Positions 47,742-59,904 of a stretch of 64,000 nt of DNA are shown here, piece after piece. The DNA is taken from NCBI GenBank assembly GCA_951799445.1, contig OX637289.1:7593321-7657320 (forward strand), read 5' to 3'. Every line of letters starts with the position of its first letter. Within the stretch, counting starts at the first letter, position 1. The position numbers were made by a program, and so were the translations under genes. The notes beneath the pieces were generated by a model, which worked only from the letters and a program-made list of their open reading frames with translations, made no database searches and was not told the origin of the DNA. The stretch comes from Pseudisothecium myosuroides. Taxonomy: Eukaryota; Streptophyta; Bryopsida; Hypnales; Lembophyllaceae.

Positions 47742-49033
47742 ATGAGTTGCAATGGTTGCCGTGTCCTGCGTAAAGGGTGCAGCGAGTCGTGTATACTTCG
47801 TCCTTGCCTTCAGTGGATCGATAGTGCGGATGCCCAGGGACATGCTACCGTGTTCGTGGCGAAGTTCTTCGGCCGGGCTGGCTTGATGGGCTTCATAAAT
47901 GCGGTCCCTGAAACACAGCGCCGTGGTATGTATGCTGCACACATTTTCAAAAGAAACAGTAATTTTTCAATCATTTGCTAAGATACATGCTTGTTGATGT
48001 TATTTTATTGTAGCGGATTTCAACATAGTTTTGGTGTTTTATTTCTGCAGCGCTGTTTCAGTCCTTGCTCTACGAGGCTTGTGGAAGAACCGTGAATCCC
48101 GTGTTTGGAGCCGTGGGGCTGCTGTGGGCTGGCAACTGGCAAGTTTGCCAGGCTGCCGTGGAGACGGTGCTGAAAGGAGGCTCCCTGAAGGCACCATCGC
48201 CGTGCTCCCTAAATTTTGCCAGTCTGGCTCAGGGACCTCTACATCCTTCAAACCCCGGAAAGGACATCATCTCAAAGGGAAGGGAGAGTCTGCTCCCAAG
48301 TATAACAACCGTGGTGAAAGAAGATACCTCCAACACTGCTCATGACCTTTGTAAAGCAAGGGTGGGAATCGAGGCGATAAATCCGTTTCAGAGGGCAAAT
48401 GGTTATGAGAGCAAGGATCATGCTGTTGTGGTGAAGTCAAGCTGGGGTCAGAAGTGGGATGCCATGCAGCAGCAAGAGTGGCCAGTGAAGCCGGTGCAGC
48501 ATGTGCAGCCGCAGCAGCAGCCGCTGGTGCGAGACACAGTCAAAGGTAACACCAACAATAATGTCGTGAATTCTAATGTTATCTCGTGGCCTGAGGCTTT
48601 TGGAAACAAAGTGCTCGTCCACAAGGTGGGGGAGAAACGAGAGCGAGACTTTGCTCAGGTGCTGACCCCGGCTGTTCGGCGAGTGAAACCGTGTGGTGAG
48701 TATGGCATGTATGGGCCTGCTGGCGTGGCCAGGAAGGACGCCAAGTTTCTGTTTGAGGACCAGGAGACGGTGGTTGGGTCCACGGAGCATCTGGACCTCG
48801 GCCTGACACTCATGGTGAAGGACGGCAAAGGGGGCCAGATCACGGGACTGAAGAGGGGGGACAGCCCTTCTTGTGACTCGGTGAACTCCGAGGGCTCGGT
48901 CACCAGCCTGGACACAACCCCTCGCCAAGGCCATAGCCACAGCCTCAGCCATAGCCATAGCCACCATGCCAGCTACTCCTCGTTTGCTGGGGACATGGTC
49001 GGTCACCGGAAGCTGCTGCCGCTCCTTTTGTAA
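47742..49033 (+). CDS. LBD: class II LOB-domain transcription factor
   Basis: Plant-specific nuclear DNA-binding regulator. Exon 1 is 47742-47925 and exon 2 is 48051-49033; the 125-bp intron begins GTATGT and ends CTGCAG (phase 1, after codon 61). The product is 388 aa. Residues 1-106 form the LOB domain. C3, C6, C13 and C17 give the CX2CX6CX3C zinc motif inside [17 protein letters not shown], then comes the GAS block ([20 protein letters not shown]), then [19 protein letters not shown] and the end of the domain. No class I leucine-zipper spacing is seen, and the intron position matches class II genes such as Arabidopsis LBD37-42. Residues 309-315, LDLGLTL, contain an EAR-type LxLxL repression motif; residues 356-369 are His/Ser-rich. 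The start is chosen because LBD proteins of this class begin with M-x-C-N-G-C; the frame is open further upstream without homology. In flowering plants class II members act in nitrogen and anthocyanin control, so a repressor role is inferred. Confidence 0.93.
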
Positions 49034-50600
49034 GAATGTGTAGTTTTAAGACTTGATGTCGTTTGCTGGGACAAGAGGGAGTGAACTCTTGCAGTGGCGA
49101 CGAAGAAGGAAGTTTTTCTTTGAGAGTTTTTTTTTTTTCTTTTATTCCTGTATTATCTTTGATATCCTTGATTTACAATTTTCCTAGTTTCGGTTTGGCC
49201 CTAATCGAGTTTATTACTAGTACTTGTGCAAAACAGAACATATAGTGAAGCATGTCGAAAGTCGGCTTGACGTGTTATGTGGAGCCGATATAGGGGTACA
49301 GAAAAAAGTCGTGTGTTTGAGCTTTTTTCTGCTATTTGAACTTGTCTGAATCAACATATGGCATGAAACTATCAAAGTGCCCACTTGTTTTGTTGACACC
49401 AGTGTCTGCTAATCTGCTCTTGTAACGTAGTCAAGCTGGTGAGCCATTTGAATAAAGGGTACAAGTACAGATAAATGTGATATCGTCTTTGGTGTGAAAG
49501 CTTCAGCTTTCCGCAGCTCTGTAAGTATTTTGATATTTTCATAATTGTGTTGTGTTCTTCTATATCCTCTTGGTAAGCTCTTCCGTGCACAGCATAACAA
49601 GCCCAACTTTATCGCTGACCACTTCGGTGACTTGACTTCGAAATTCCTTGACTTTGAATGTCCACGGAATTTGCTATCATGTACATTTTGCTGTCTTGGA
49701 ATGGAAGATAAATTACTAACCTCTTAAAGTTCCTTTCGTTCTGAATTGTTTGTGATCTGCTCTGCTTATCAGAAAGACTATTTCCTCCTTGATTTTTAAC
49801 AGCGATCTCTTCTATTTGAGTTGCTTCCAGGTGCAGGAGTCGTCCACTCGAGCCAGTGCAATGTTATGCAGCATGATCTGACAGTTTTTGTCTTTTCGCT
49901 TGTGCTCCAACACTGTACGTTTATTGCACTTCATTTTCTTGAGAGCTTGATGTGTTTGTTCAATCAGCTTGAAAATGAGTGCAACGATTTTTGTTGGCCA
50001 CTGTGACTTGTCTATTCATGCTCTATCAGTGAAATGTTGTAAATATTGGTCATAATTTGAGCAGCTGGTCAAATCATCAGAATGTGATGGTGGCCACCAC
50101 ACGTTATTGTTGCCTTCGAGTTGGAGATACCGGTATATAGGTTGGTACACTTATTATGAAATTATTTTTTGCTACTCATGTGCACAAGTATCGACTTCGA
50201 CATTTGAAGAGGTAAGTGAACAGGTGAGTTGAGAAGGAAGAATCTGTCCCTATTTCATGGTGTATCACTGATCAACTTATGGGCTCCGAAAGAAAGATCG
50301 TTCCAAATCAATTTTCATTGCAACTTTGTGAACTGAAGTGCGCAATCAGTGAAAAAGAAAAACTGTAATAAAATCATCTAAATGCGAGACTGCAACGAGA
50401 AGTATCTTTTGCGGGGACTTCCAAGGTGCTATCATATGGGTTATCAGTACAAATATTCATCTGTAAGTCTGTCTTATATATTATTCGACAATTTCACGCA
50501 CAATTTTCGGATGCCGACCATGACTTCGGAAAGATATTACAAATTTTCATTTATTAATTTTATAAATTGAACAAAATTTTATTGATAAGAGAATTGTCCT
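49034..50600 (+). other. LBD 3' UTR and downstream flank
   Basis: GC content falls gradually rather than abruptly, as expected for a 3' UTR. Candidate poly(A) signals AATAAA occur at 49451 and 50367. The short frames here are not supported as genes. Confidence 0.4.
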
Positions 50601-51671
50601 TACCGCAAACTTTTGCGTGAAAGGTTACCTGAGCAGAACGATGATTATACGGTATCTGGTGAAATTCAGTGGCTCTGTTCTCCCTCCTCGGGCTCGGCTG
50701 GCGAGTTTTCTTTCCTTCTTCTCTTGATTGGTTTTATTTTTGTTCGAAGTTCAACGTCTTAGAAAAGCTTACTACGTGATAAGACGTTTGAATTTTGCAC
50801 TGGGCCGGTAGCTGCGGCTATGTGATAAGCCTAGCTGGCTCCCAATCCTTTACATGATTTTTTGGACAGGTTCTCGACACGGGAGCCCGGTAGCCCGGAG
50901 AAGAGAAATTCTCCGAATCTATCTTTTTTTTTTTTTTTTTTTTGAACAAACTCCGAATCTATCTTTGGTGGGGACGGAACCGTCTGAAGGGTCGTGAAGA
51001 TGCCGAATAAGTGGCGTGAAAACTATTTCTGCAAGCTATCATACGAGTGACTGGTGCCACAGAACTGACCTCCGACGTTTTCCTTCACTATTCATTCGAT
51101 TGCTCCTATAGTCCCCATCATGCATTGAGCACTGAGCACCGGTGGCTGCAAGAATAATATCTCTTTGGTCGAGCTGTTCAAGTGGGGCTTCACTTATATA
51201 ATTGATAATCTGCTGCACCCATGATGTTCAATATTCTACCCAACTGAATTGAAACGACATATACTTTGATAATCTGCTGCACCTGCAGTGTTCAATATTT
51301 TACCCAATTGAAGACCAGTTCCGTCAGCGCCAAATCCTCAGTCAATCGGGTCCAGTGGTCGGTTGTCTCCGAAAAGAAAGGATAAAAACGCCAATCATGA
51401 AGCATTTACTGCGGTACTATATGCTCAATTGCTCATGCTTGCTCAAGTTAAATAAAGATTTACACCCAAACACCCTCAACATTATTTAGGGCCGGAAAAC
51501 CAAATCAAATGAACCCAGAAGTAAAAAATTCAACACTAGGTAAGTGAAAGCTAATTTGCTACCTAAGTATCTTGAAAAAGCAATTGGCAACTTGAGCATT
51601 TTTGAGAGATTGAGATGTTGGACAAAAAACACTTGTAAGTAGAACAAAACTATTTTGGCAAGCGATGTTAA
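50601..51671. other. spacer with micro-insertion and local duplication
   Basis: Contains the poly(T) micro-insertion at 50911-50966 and a ~67-bp tandem duplication at 51200-51312 ('tgataatctgctgcacc...ttcaatatt.tacccaa.tgaa', twice). No gene seen. Confidence 0.5.
50911..50966 (-). repeat. 24-bp poly(A)-type micro-insertion with 16-bp target duplication
   Basis: CTCCGAATCTATCTTT at 50911-50926 is repeated exactly at 50951-50966. Between them lie T17 and GAACAAA (on the other strand TTTGTTC plus A17). It looks like a poly(A) tail inserted by LINE machinery with almost no body. Confidence 0.65.
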
Positions 51672-52405
51672 CCCTGTAACGCCGGGACAGCCATTTTGTG
51701 GCTTTTGGATGACTGTGCAGTCATCTGGACGTTGCTTGGAAACTTTTTTTCATCCATTTCTTTTTTGTTCACCCTTCATGGTGGATTACAAAGAGTGTAT
51801 AGTTGAATTTGTAGTCATGCAAATGTCTACCTTCACATAAATGTGAAGTTATTAAAAAAAACGGATCACAAAATATGTTATTTTAGTGTATTTTGGGAAG
51901 TTGTTGTTCCTTGCTCTAAATCTGAAATTTCTCCATAAAAATGATATTTTTTGAGTTTGAGCCCAACTAACAAAATGAAGGTCATTGACTCTAGTTTCTT
52001 CTCCAATTTGAATTTTGAAAAAATTCCTAATATTGAATATTTTATTGCAATTTGAACTTTGGGTGTATTTTCAATGTCTATTATTTTCTAATTATAGAAT
52101 GAGACGGAAATTGAGTTTACACCATGATGTTTGTCATCGTAATATACACATATGGTGAAAATTTCAGATTTTTTGAAATAATTTTCTATTTGATGTGATT
52201 TTTCTTCACTTTTTCTTCAAAAATTCTCAAAAAAGCAATTTTCCACAAAAAAATCTGAAATTTTTGTGAAGTAAAGAAGACATGTAATTTCACTTCTGAA
52301 AAATAAATTAAATTTTTTCATACATATCTAGTTGCAAAATGGCAGCAAATTGAGTGATAGGCACTAAGGCCTGAAATCAGTGGTTATAGGTCCGTCATTT
52401 AGGGG
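51672..52405. mobile_element. TTAA-flanked MITE, family P
   Basis: TTAA at 51668-51671 and 52406-52409. Ends CCCTGTAACGCCGGGAC and reverse-complement CCCCTAAATGACGGACC. 734 bp. The left end resembles that of the 44889 element. Interior related to 32300-32600. Confidence 0.7.
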
Positions 52406-52598
52406 TTAAGGAACTGCTTACATCCCGGCTTACATGTCTCCTAAAGGGTTACTTATGATACGGTAATGGAGTGAAGTGTAGGTAGCAAAATTGGACAATA
52501 AATGGTGAAAGGCTTGCTTACCTTTAAATTTAAAGAAAGAAACAATATGTTGGGAAAGGAATAGAAGCGCGTAGTCATAAAACTAGATGATGAGTTAA

Positions 52599-53190
52599 CC
52601 CCTAAAGCCCCGAGGCATGTTTCAAGAAGAAATTGTGAAAAATTGCCACTTTCTAGGGCAATTAGGAAAAAACGATTTTTTTTTTTTTTTCAAAATTCAA
52701 CCATACAAATTTATACTAGACTACTATAGGAATGTGTGAAAAAAATTTCAAAAACTTTGACCACATGGATTGAAAGATTATACTTTGTAACATTTGAAGT
52801 TAGAAGGAAAAAAAATTTAAACCTTGCCCAACAGGGCCAACGGACTTTAGCTCCTCCTAGAGTGATATTTTTATACTAAGCATACTTATTTTTTTGGACA
52901 TTTGCATCTTGTATCATGTAAGTTACATGAATGCCAAACTTTAAAAATTGATGAGCTTTTTTGCAAAATATTCCCAAAATATTCCCAAATTGCTCGAGCT
53001 GCCCAAAAAATTCAAGGCATCGTAGCTTTTGATTTGGACACTTGATCGGAAAAAAAATTAGAATTTCACTAAGGGGGGACATATTTCCACCTTGTATGAA
53101 AATTTAGTAAAGATCTGACCAAAATTGACTTCATAGGAACCTACCCGAGATCATCTGCATACGTTCAATGGTCATTCGGTCCTTTAGGGG
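52599..53190. mobile_element. TTAA-flanked MITE, family P
   Basis: TTAA at 52595-52598 and 53191-53194. Ends CCCCTAAAGCCCCGAGGC and reverse-complement CCCCTAAAGGACCGAATG. 592 bp, non-coding. It lies 190 bp from the previous TTAA element. Confidence 0.73.
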
Positions 53191-53194
53191 TTAA

Positions 53195-53795
53195 TACACC
53201 AAAATGGATATATAGTATGGTCTAATCTATTTATCACAAGAACATACTAAGGTAGCAATACCCATAACCACCACTGTACCCATAACCATCACCTCTAAAA
53301 TCTTGAAAAATCTGTGGAAGTAAATAGATGTGATTACAAGGATGTACTATATGTGAACATCATACCCTAGTGTTGGTATTAGGTGCAATTGCAGTTGGCT
53401 CTTTAAAAATTCATAACTTATTCTCACAATATCCAAATAATACATTCAAAAGTGTACATGCGTTATTTTTCTCTTGCTAATAGGATCTTATAATTTCTAG
53501 GATGTTTAGTAATAAAAATCATGTTCAAAAACCTTATTTTGACGGTTATGGGTGATGCTACCTTATTCATCATTGGTTGTAGTAGTGGTGGTGTAGTATT
53601 TGCAGTGTGTAGGGGCTGTGTTGTGAGATTGGCAACACTAATTTTTATACTAACCAAGGTTTGGCAAGTTCCTATGATTTCAATTTTTGACATGAGTTTT
53701 TGAGTTTTTAAAAAAAAATAAGAGAATACACTAGTTTTCTAAGGAATACGTAGTATAATTTTTATTTCAATTAGTGTTGGGAGCAAAACTTATAT
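53195..53795. other. AT-rich spacer
   Basis: Short opposing frames at 53463-53703 overlap each other and show no domain. No feature recognised. Confidence 0.45.
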
Positions 53796-53799
53796 CACC

Positions 53800-55092
53800 C
53801 TAACTCTGAAATGGGATTTGTCACGCAACAAAAAAAAAAAAAAACTCAAAATAATTTTTTCTTTAAATTTTGATCTTATAGAAAATATTTTTGTCTACAT
53901 GGAAAGATTTGATTCATTCAATTTTGACTAGGGATGGGAAAGTTATGAAGAGTCTTGTTTTTCAAGCAATTCAAGCATCTTCTTCCAAAAGTAATTGTGA
54001 ACTCAATTTTCACAATTATTCAAAAAATCATTTCCACATAGTTAGATTTGTTCTCTAGAACAATCTCAACATTGCAATTAGTGTGTTTTAATTTCATCTT
54101 AGAACTGTTAAAGATTTAGTTTTTTTTTCTATGTCACACCTGCTTTTACTTAACAATTTTTTAAAGAATGAAAATCAAGTGCTTTTAAAAAAAATCCTAT
54201 ATTCTCAACTCAATTCTTGAACAATTTTAAAAAAAATTCAAAATCTATAGTGCAAAAGTTTTAAGTTTAAAAGATTCAAAGTAAAAAAATCTAGTCATGA
54301 AAGGTACAAAGAACCTTGTTTTTTTGAATCTATGTAGTCAAAGATATTGTGCAATCTATGTAGTCATTGAAGTTTTTTGAAATTTCTACCACACATTCTT
54401 ATATAGTCATTGCCCAATTTCAGGGGTTGACCAGATCCCTACAAGATATTTTTTTTGGAATTTCATATTTTCCTTGTGTAGTTCGTCAAATTATCTTTTC
54501 TTAACCAAAAAAAACTTTTGATTAGACAAAAACTCCGCCCCTTCATTGATTTTTCAAACTCAAACACTCCAAGAAATATTCACTACGGATTGTCTTGGGA
54601 GAAAAATCTAGACAATCAAAGGCCATCCCAAAAATTTCTATAGGAGGGACAAGGAGACAAGGGGCTGATTGGTTAGAGCATGCACTCTATAGGTGCGGTC
54701 AAGTGAAATTTTTATTTTCCCAATGTACTCAAATGTCTCTGAAAACAATCTTCTATTACTCTAATTCTTGTAAATATTGACATGCATGTTCTTAGGTAAT
54801 CGTCACTACTTTTGTTCAAATATGGCAAACTCTTCTTTTGTGAAAAATTTGAGATATGAGTCCCAAAAATCATCGTGCTTAGGAAAAAAATGTTTATTTT
54901 TCAAAAATTGAACTTTAACATCTATATGGTCAAAGTTTTTGAAACTTGGAAGATAGAGTGACTTAATAGTAATGGACAAGATCTTGTGGTTAGATTTTTC
55001 AAAAAATGATTTAAAAAAATGTGTATTTTCATTTTAGAAATGGTAGTTTGGAGGCAATTTTGGAGGGAAGACCTCCCTTGGGCATTTTGGAG
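53800..55092 (-). repeat. decayed reversed P1-type element(s)
   Basis: 53850-54190 is the reverse complement of P1 interiors ('tttgtctacatggaaagatttgattcattc', 'gaatgaaaatcaagtg'). A right end, GGGCATTTTGGAGTTAA (TTAA 55093-55096), matches the P2 end inverted. The length exceeds intact P1 copies, so two elements or an internal insertion are likely. Confidence 0.4.
54661..54705 (+). other. tRNA-like half (D arm and anticodon arm)
   Basis: GGCTGATTGGTTAGAGC has the D-arm shape of a plant tRNA (3 of 4 stem pairs, GG in loop, A-box like). The next base leads into TGCAC-TCTATAG-GTGCG, a 5-bp stem with a 7-nt loop. No T arm or matching acceptor stem follows. Likely a SINE head or dead tRNA fragment, not a functional tRNA; position 33 is C, not the invariant U. 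Confidence 0.3.
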
Positions 55093-55289
55093 TTAAGCAC
55101 TATGTTAGCATTGATAACCAAATAGAGTTTCTTAAACTACTGAGAAAAAAAAGAATTTGTATCAAAAGTAATTAACCTTTTATTCTTATAAAATATTAAT
55201 TGTAATCTAGTGTATAGGCTTTAAAGCACTTAGGGGGTTAAAGCATTGATATGTATTGACTCATTTGAAACATTAGTTGCATTATTTAA

Positions 55290-56216
55290 CCCCTAAAGGA
55301 CTGAGGCCTTTTTTCTGCCAAAAAACACTGAAAACTGCCATTTTTGTAGCGAAGAGTTAAAAAAAAATTTAATTGTTTTTTTTTTCACATCTAACCGTAG
55401 GATCTTACACCTAACTAGTATAAAAAAGTGTGGAAAAAATTTCAGAATTTTTGACCGCACCGATTGCAAGATATCTGCGTTTAAAGTGGAAAAAACAAGT
55501 TTTTTAGCACATTGTGGGACTGGATTTTTTGACTTCAAACATTTTTAACTTAAAATTTTTGCATTACAGAGTTTTGAGCTTTAAATGCTCATAGTGGAGA
55601 ATTGAGTTGAGAGTCTAGGAAAAAAAAATTCAAAAAAACTTAATTTTCGTTCTTAAAAAAATTGTTAAGTAGAAGTAGGTACGAGATAGAAGGAAAATCT
55701 AAAATATTCATATATTTTAGATGGAATTAAAATTGCACTAATCCCAATGGTGAGATTGTTCTAGCAAGTAAACTAAACCATGAAAAAAAAAATTTGAAAA
55801 ATTTGAAAAATTGCATTCAGAAATGAACCCTACAAGTTATTTTTTTCAAGAAGATGCTCTAACTGCCCGAAAAACAAGAATGTCCATAACTTTCTCATAA
55901 CATATCCAAATGAAATGAATCAAAGCTTTCTAGATAGACAAAAATAAAATCTATGAGAAAAAATATATATATTAAAAAATTCAAATTTTTGTCCATTTTT
56001 TTTTGCTGCCCAGGTTGCCCCCCGTCCCCTCGTTTGAGCTTATTTGGTCATGACTTTTTTTCCCGGGCACCGATTGTGAAAAAAATTATATTCCCACAAA
56101 GCTTATCAGTTTTCCTATCTCCAAAAAGGTTTCAAAAAATCACAATATAATTTCAGCCCGTAGGTACCTGCCCGAAAACGCATTTGTCCCCCAAAGGGAC
56201 AATGGTCCTTTAGGGG
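55290..56216 (+). mobile_element. TTAA-flanked MITE, family P1, best preserved
   Basis: TTAA at 55286-55289 and 56217-56220. Left CCCCTAAAGGACTGAGGCC and right reverse-complement CCCCTAAAGGACCATTGTCC share the exact 12-bp TIR CCCCTAAAGGAC. 927 bp, non-coding. This is the reference copy for the family; 1286-2123 and 40773-41646 align along its length. Confidence 0.8.
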
Positions 56217-56220
56217 TTAA

Positions 56221-58630
56221 ATGGTGGTATGCCTTAGAATATACATAGTTTACTAGCATAATTCTATGATAGCATAAAACATTGGGAACATATGTTTTCA
56301 AATCATTCAAAAGTTTTCTTGTATTTGTCCTATATCCTTTCAATATTACGGATGGTTGCAACAAATGAAATATTGAAGGAAGTAAATGTGAAAAAGCTTG
56401 AGGCTTTATACATTAGGATTTTTAAAGTGAGGGTTTTAGGCTCTAACTTTGTAGTATTGCCTAGTGGGATATTAGCATAAAAATAGTACACCCTATGTGA
56501 GACACAAATATATTATTGGGGGCTACTTTCTTATTTAATTTTTTTAAGGCATCCTATAAGTATCTAATTTTATATTGATACCAACATATGTAACTTTTAT
56601 AGAAATTATAAAAATTTAAGAATGAAAATTAATGCCATCCTAATTTGATTATAGATTTTAATTTGTCGTATCCCTTATTTAAGTTATAAACTCAATTTAG
56701 AGAGATGCATATAGCAGTTACATAAAAAAGACATCATACACACCATAAATTTGCACATCAATATTGTGTTTCTAACTTCAAGTAATAAAAGACACAAGGA
56801 AAACTAGAATAAATGCAACCTAGTAGTTTAGGGTGTTTCATTTAGTAGTGCATCCTAGCATAGGTTCAACTTCATGATCTTGGCTTGAAACAAATGTAAG
56901 CCAGATTCACAATGCACAACTTAATGTAGTATAAATTACGCTTTATTTATCTTCCAAAATACATGTTCAAAAGAAGTAAAACGAAGCTTGTATAAGCAAT
57001 ATGCCTCTCAATTTCTCATGAAGTTTGAAATTGATGCATTCATCCACAAGTGACTCATCCAATACTATAGGATGTAATACAATATTCCGTCATCTTGGAG
57101 TACCTTATACAAATGACATGTACTAATCATATAAGTACAAAAAATGGTTGTCTATTTATTATCATGCTACTTTATTAATTTTTTTATTTCTTACTTTTTT
57201 CATTTTGGTAAACCTTATTTTATACTTACCTCCAAGTCATATATCTTGTAGGCTTAAGTATATCTACTTAATTTATAAAATTTAGGTGAAAGCATTTGAT
57301 AGTACCCTAATTTATCTTCCATGTCGTTTCTAAGTTAGACGCTAGTGAACCCCAAGGGTAATGCACATTTATGTTTCAATATGTTAGCACCTCCATACTA
57401 TCATATAGATTTGGATGTTCTAAATTGTTGAAAAAATTCCAAACCATAAATCATTTTAAGTACCTTATATTGTTACATTCAATTATTCCTTTGCCAAGTG
57501 GAGTTTATAAAAGGGCAAATTCAATTTCAAGATGATTCCAAGCTAGTTCAAGAACCTTCCAAGCAATGTTACCAAAATGTGCTACTAATTTCTGAACCTT
57601 CTAAACTTCTTTATGATTCTTCTCAACCAAGTTCACATATAATACATTTGAATTTCAAGATACCAAACCTTAAACTTTAAGTAGATTTATGAATCTTCCA
57701 AATCAATTTCACTATTAATAAAGGAAGATTATTTCCTTGGATCATGCCATCTTGTACAAAATGATTCTTTATGTTTGAAGGTTGATTGCGTTACAGAGGC
57801 TACACTAGTTTTATGAAGTTCTATTAGTGTGTGTGAAACTAATAGACTTCAAAAAAATTGATTTTTGCAAAGAATTCAACTATTGTGGAAAAATATATAA
57901 TACTATATTTGACTTCTAGAATATGAATTATTCACTACAATGTGACAAGACATGTGACACAACCTTGTGACACAAATATTGGATTAATAATTCAACAATT
58001 AGCATCTTTCATTTAAATGTCAATTTTATATCTAAACCTTATCATGCTCAAGTATTGCACCATATACACCTCTCATATATAGTGGCACTAAATGATTCAT
58101 TGTTTGTTAATTGTTTCTTCAAAGCAAAATGGCAATTGTATTAATGAAGGCTAAATGATGCTACCAAGGACCAATGATAGGTATCTGGGTGTCTTCTACT
58201 ATAATGAAGCACTGGTGGTTGAAAAATTGAATTTTTAAAGAGAACCTATCACTAACTCAATTATGGCCTTATGTACACACAAATTCAATAATCCAAATAT
58301 CTTCAAGTATAATCAAGAAGTTTCAGCCAATAGTGAGTGTCATTAGAAAGGCAAGGATGCCACTTTACTTTCCCAACCAATGGTCTACAACATTTCACGT
58401 TGTTTTACAAATATGACACAACCATTGCCTCATAAAAAATAGAATAGAATGGTGTTATTGCTCTAGAAGGGATAAAACATTTATAAGGTATTGCTATTAG
58501 TCAATTCACTACTAAAAGAGTTCCAGATAAATGCCTATTGGCCTAATGTCACATTATCTATAGAAGGAAGACCATGACGTGTTACAATTTGAGGGTTTGA
58601 TATTGTTCCTGCTTCATACAAATCAACTAT
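56221..58630. other. AT-rich spacer
   Basis: I see no gene, RNA gene or terminus pair in these 2.4 kb. Local phrases repeat ('gaaccttc.aa' near 57550-57610), but no unit is clear. Confidence 0.5.
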
Positions 58631-58835
58631 ATATAATAGTGAAATTAGGTTGCCTTACCCATAAAAGTTACCTCATGGCTCTATGTGCAAGCACATCCAA
58701 TTTTTTGAAGCAGGCCTTGAATCAATGCACCAACCCGTCACACACATGGTTGATGAAAATTACTGCATCCTTGTATAGTAGCAATAAATTTTTATTTAGT
58801 GTTAGCGTAGACATTAATTTGCAAGTGTATAGACA
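58631..58835. mobile_element. family C MITE, right end decayed
   Basis: Left end 'ataatagtgaaattaggttg' then 'ccttaccc' and 'aagttacctcatg' match 24917-25165. The right half is recognisable ('tttatttagtgttagcgtagacatt') but the terminus is lost. Confidence 0.5.
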
Positions 58836-59904
58836 ACTTTGGAGGCTTGCGTAGAGAAGAATAGATACTTCTGTTGCAAAAGAATATCCAAGCTCATTCT
58901 GATTTTGCCAAATCTCATAAGATTGGAAGGGAGTGATTTTTTTGATGTGACAAAGATCAATCGTTCTTTTCTCAAATGGTCATTTTGGGTATTAAGCCCA
59001 GGATTGAAATGGTCTCACTAAGTACAGCGGACACTGAAGAAACAATGAAATATGGTGACGTTCAATAACGGTTTGGTAGAGAGCTTCCTTACTCATTCTT
59101 ATCAAAAACAGTTATTACAATTGGACAAATTTATATTCCTTATATGAATAGAACATATAATTATTCATGTGCTTACGATTGCACAAAACCATTCAAACCT
59201 TATGTCTTCCAATGCCTAAGCCTCTGATATAAAATTTTGAAACTTTCAAGTTCAAAAGTATGAACAATTGTGTGGTTTATTACTAAAACACCATTGCAGC
59301 ACTTATAATGCTAGTATTTAACCCTTAAATGACGTCGCGAATGTTTATTGTCCGATGAACGACATTGAAGTTGTGTGCTGAACATAAAAGAGCCATTTTT
59401 CATCCAATTATTTACATAGACTGTCCAGCATCTCTGACACGGTGATAATGCAGCAAAGCGCGTGCTTCATTTTCATCTTAGTTTTCTCCTCTCTGCCTGG
59501 ACTATTTCAAGTACTGTGTCCAAGGTGATATTGGTTCTCTCTAAATCTGCTTCATGTCTTCATCTGGTCCAACTATTTGAATGTGCTTTCAACTACATCC
59601 ACTAGCTACTGTAACAAATCAGCCACCTTCTAGTGTACTTCAGACTTCAATTTCCGCCCTTCATTCAAGCTGCACAGTTAGATCTACACAGTACACCCGG
59701 CCTTTCTTTGTCATGAGGCTGCAAGTTCTCTTGAAGCGATTGTTACCCATTTGTGAGGCCTCCTTTAAGGACTCTACCTTATAGCATCCCATCGAGATAC
59801 AAATCAAATTATGTCATCCTGAACCCTGGAGGCACATACACTACCAACAAAATAAAATGCTCTAATCGGCACCTGTATCTAACAAAATAACATATATTAA
59901 GCAG
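58836..59904. other. spacer with solo TTAA terminus
   Basis: TTAACCCTTAAATGACG at 59318 resembles the P-type end of 51672-52405, with no certain partner. No ORF2-type reading follows the minus-strand ORF at 59905. Confidence 0.45.

Noticed and set aside
48437..49006. 189-codon minus-strand frame over LBD exon 2
   Set aside because: Shadow of the GC-rich LBD coding exon; no domain or independent support.
54661..54705. Functional tRNA gene
   Set aside because: No T arm or acceptor pairing, and C at the position where U33 is invariant.
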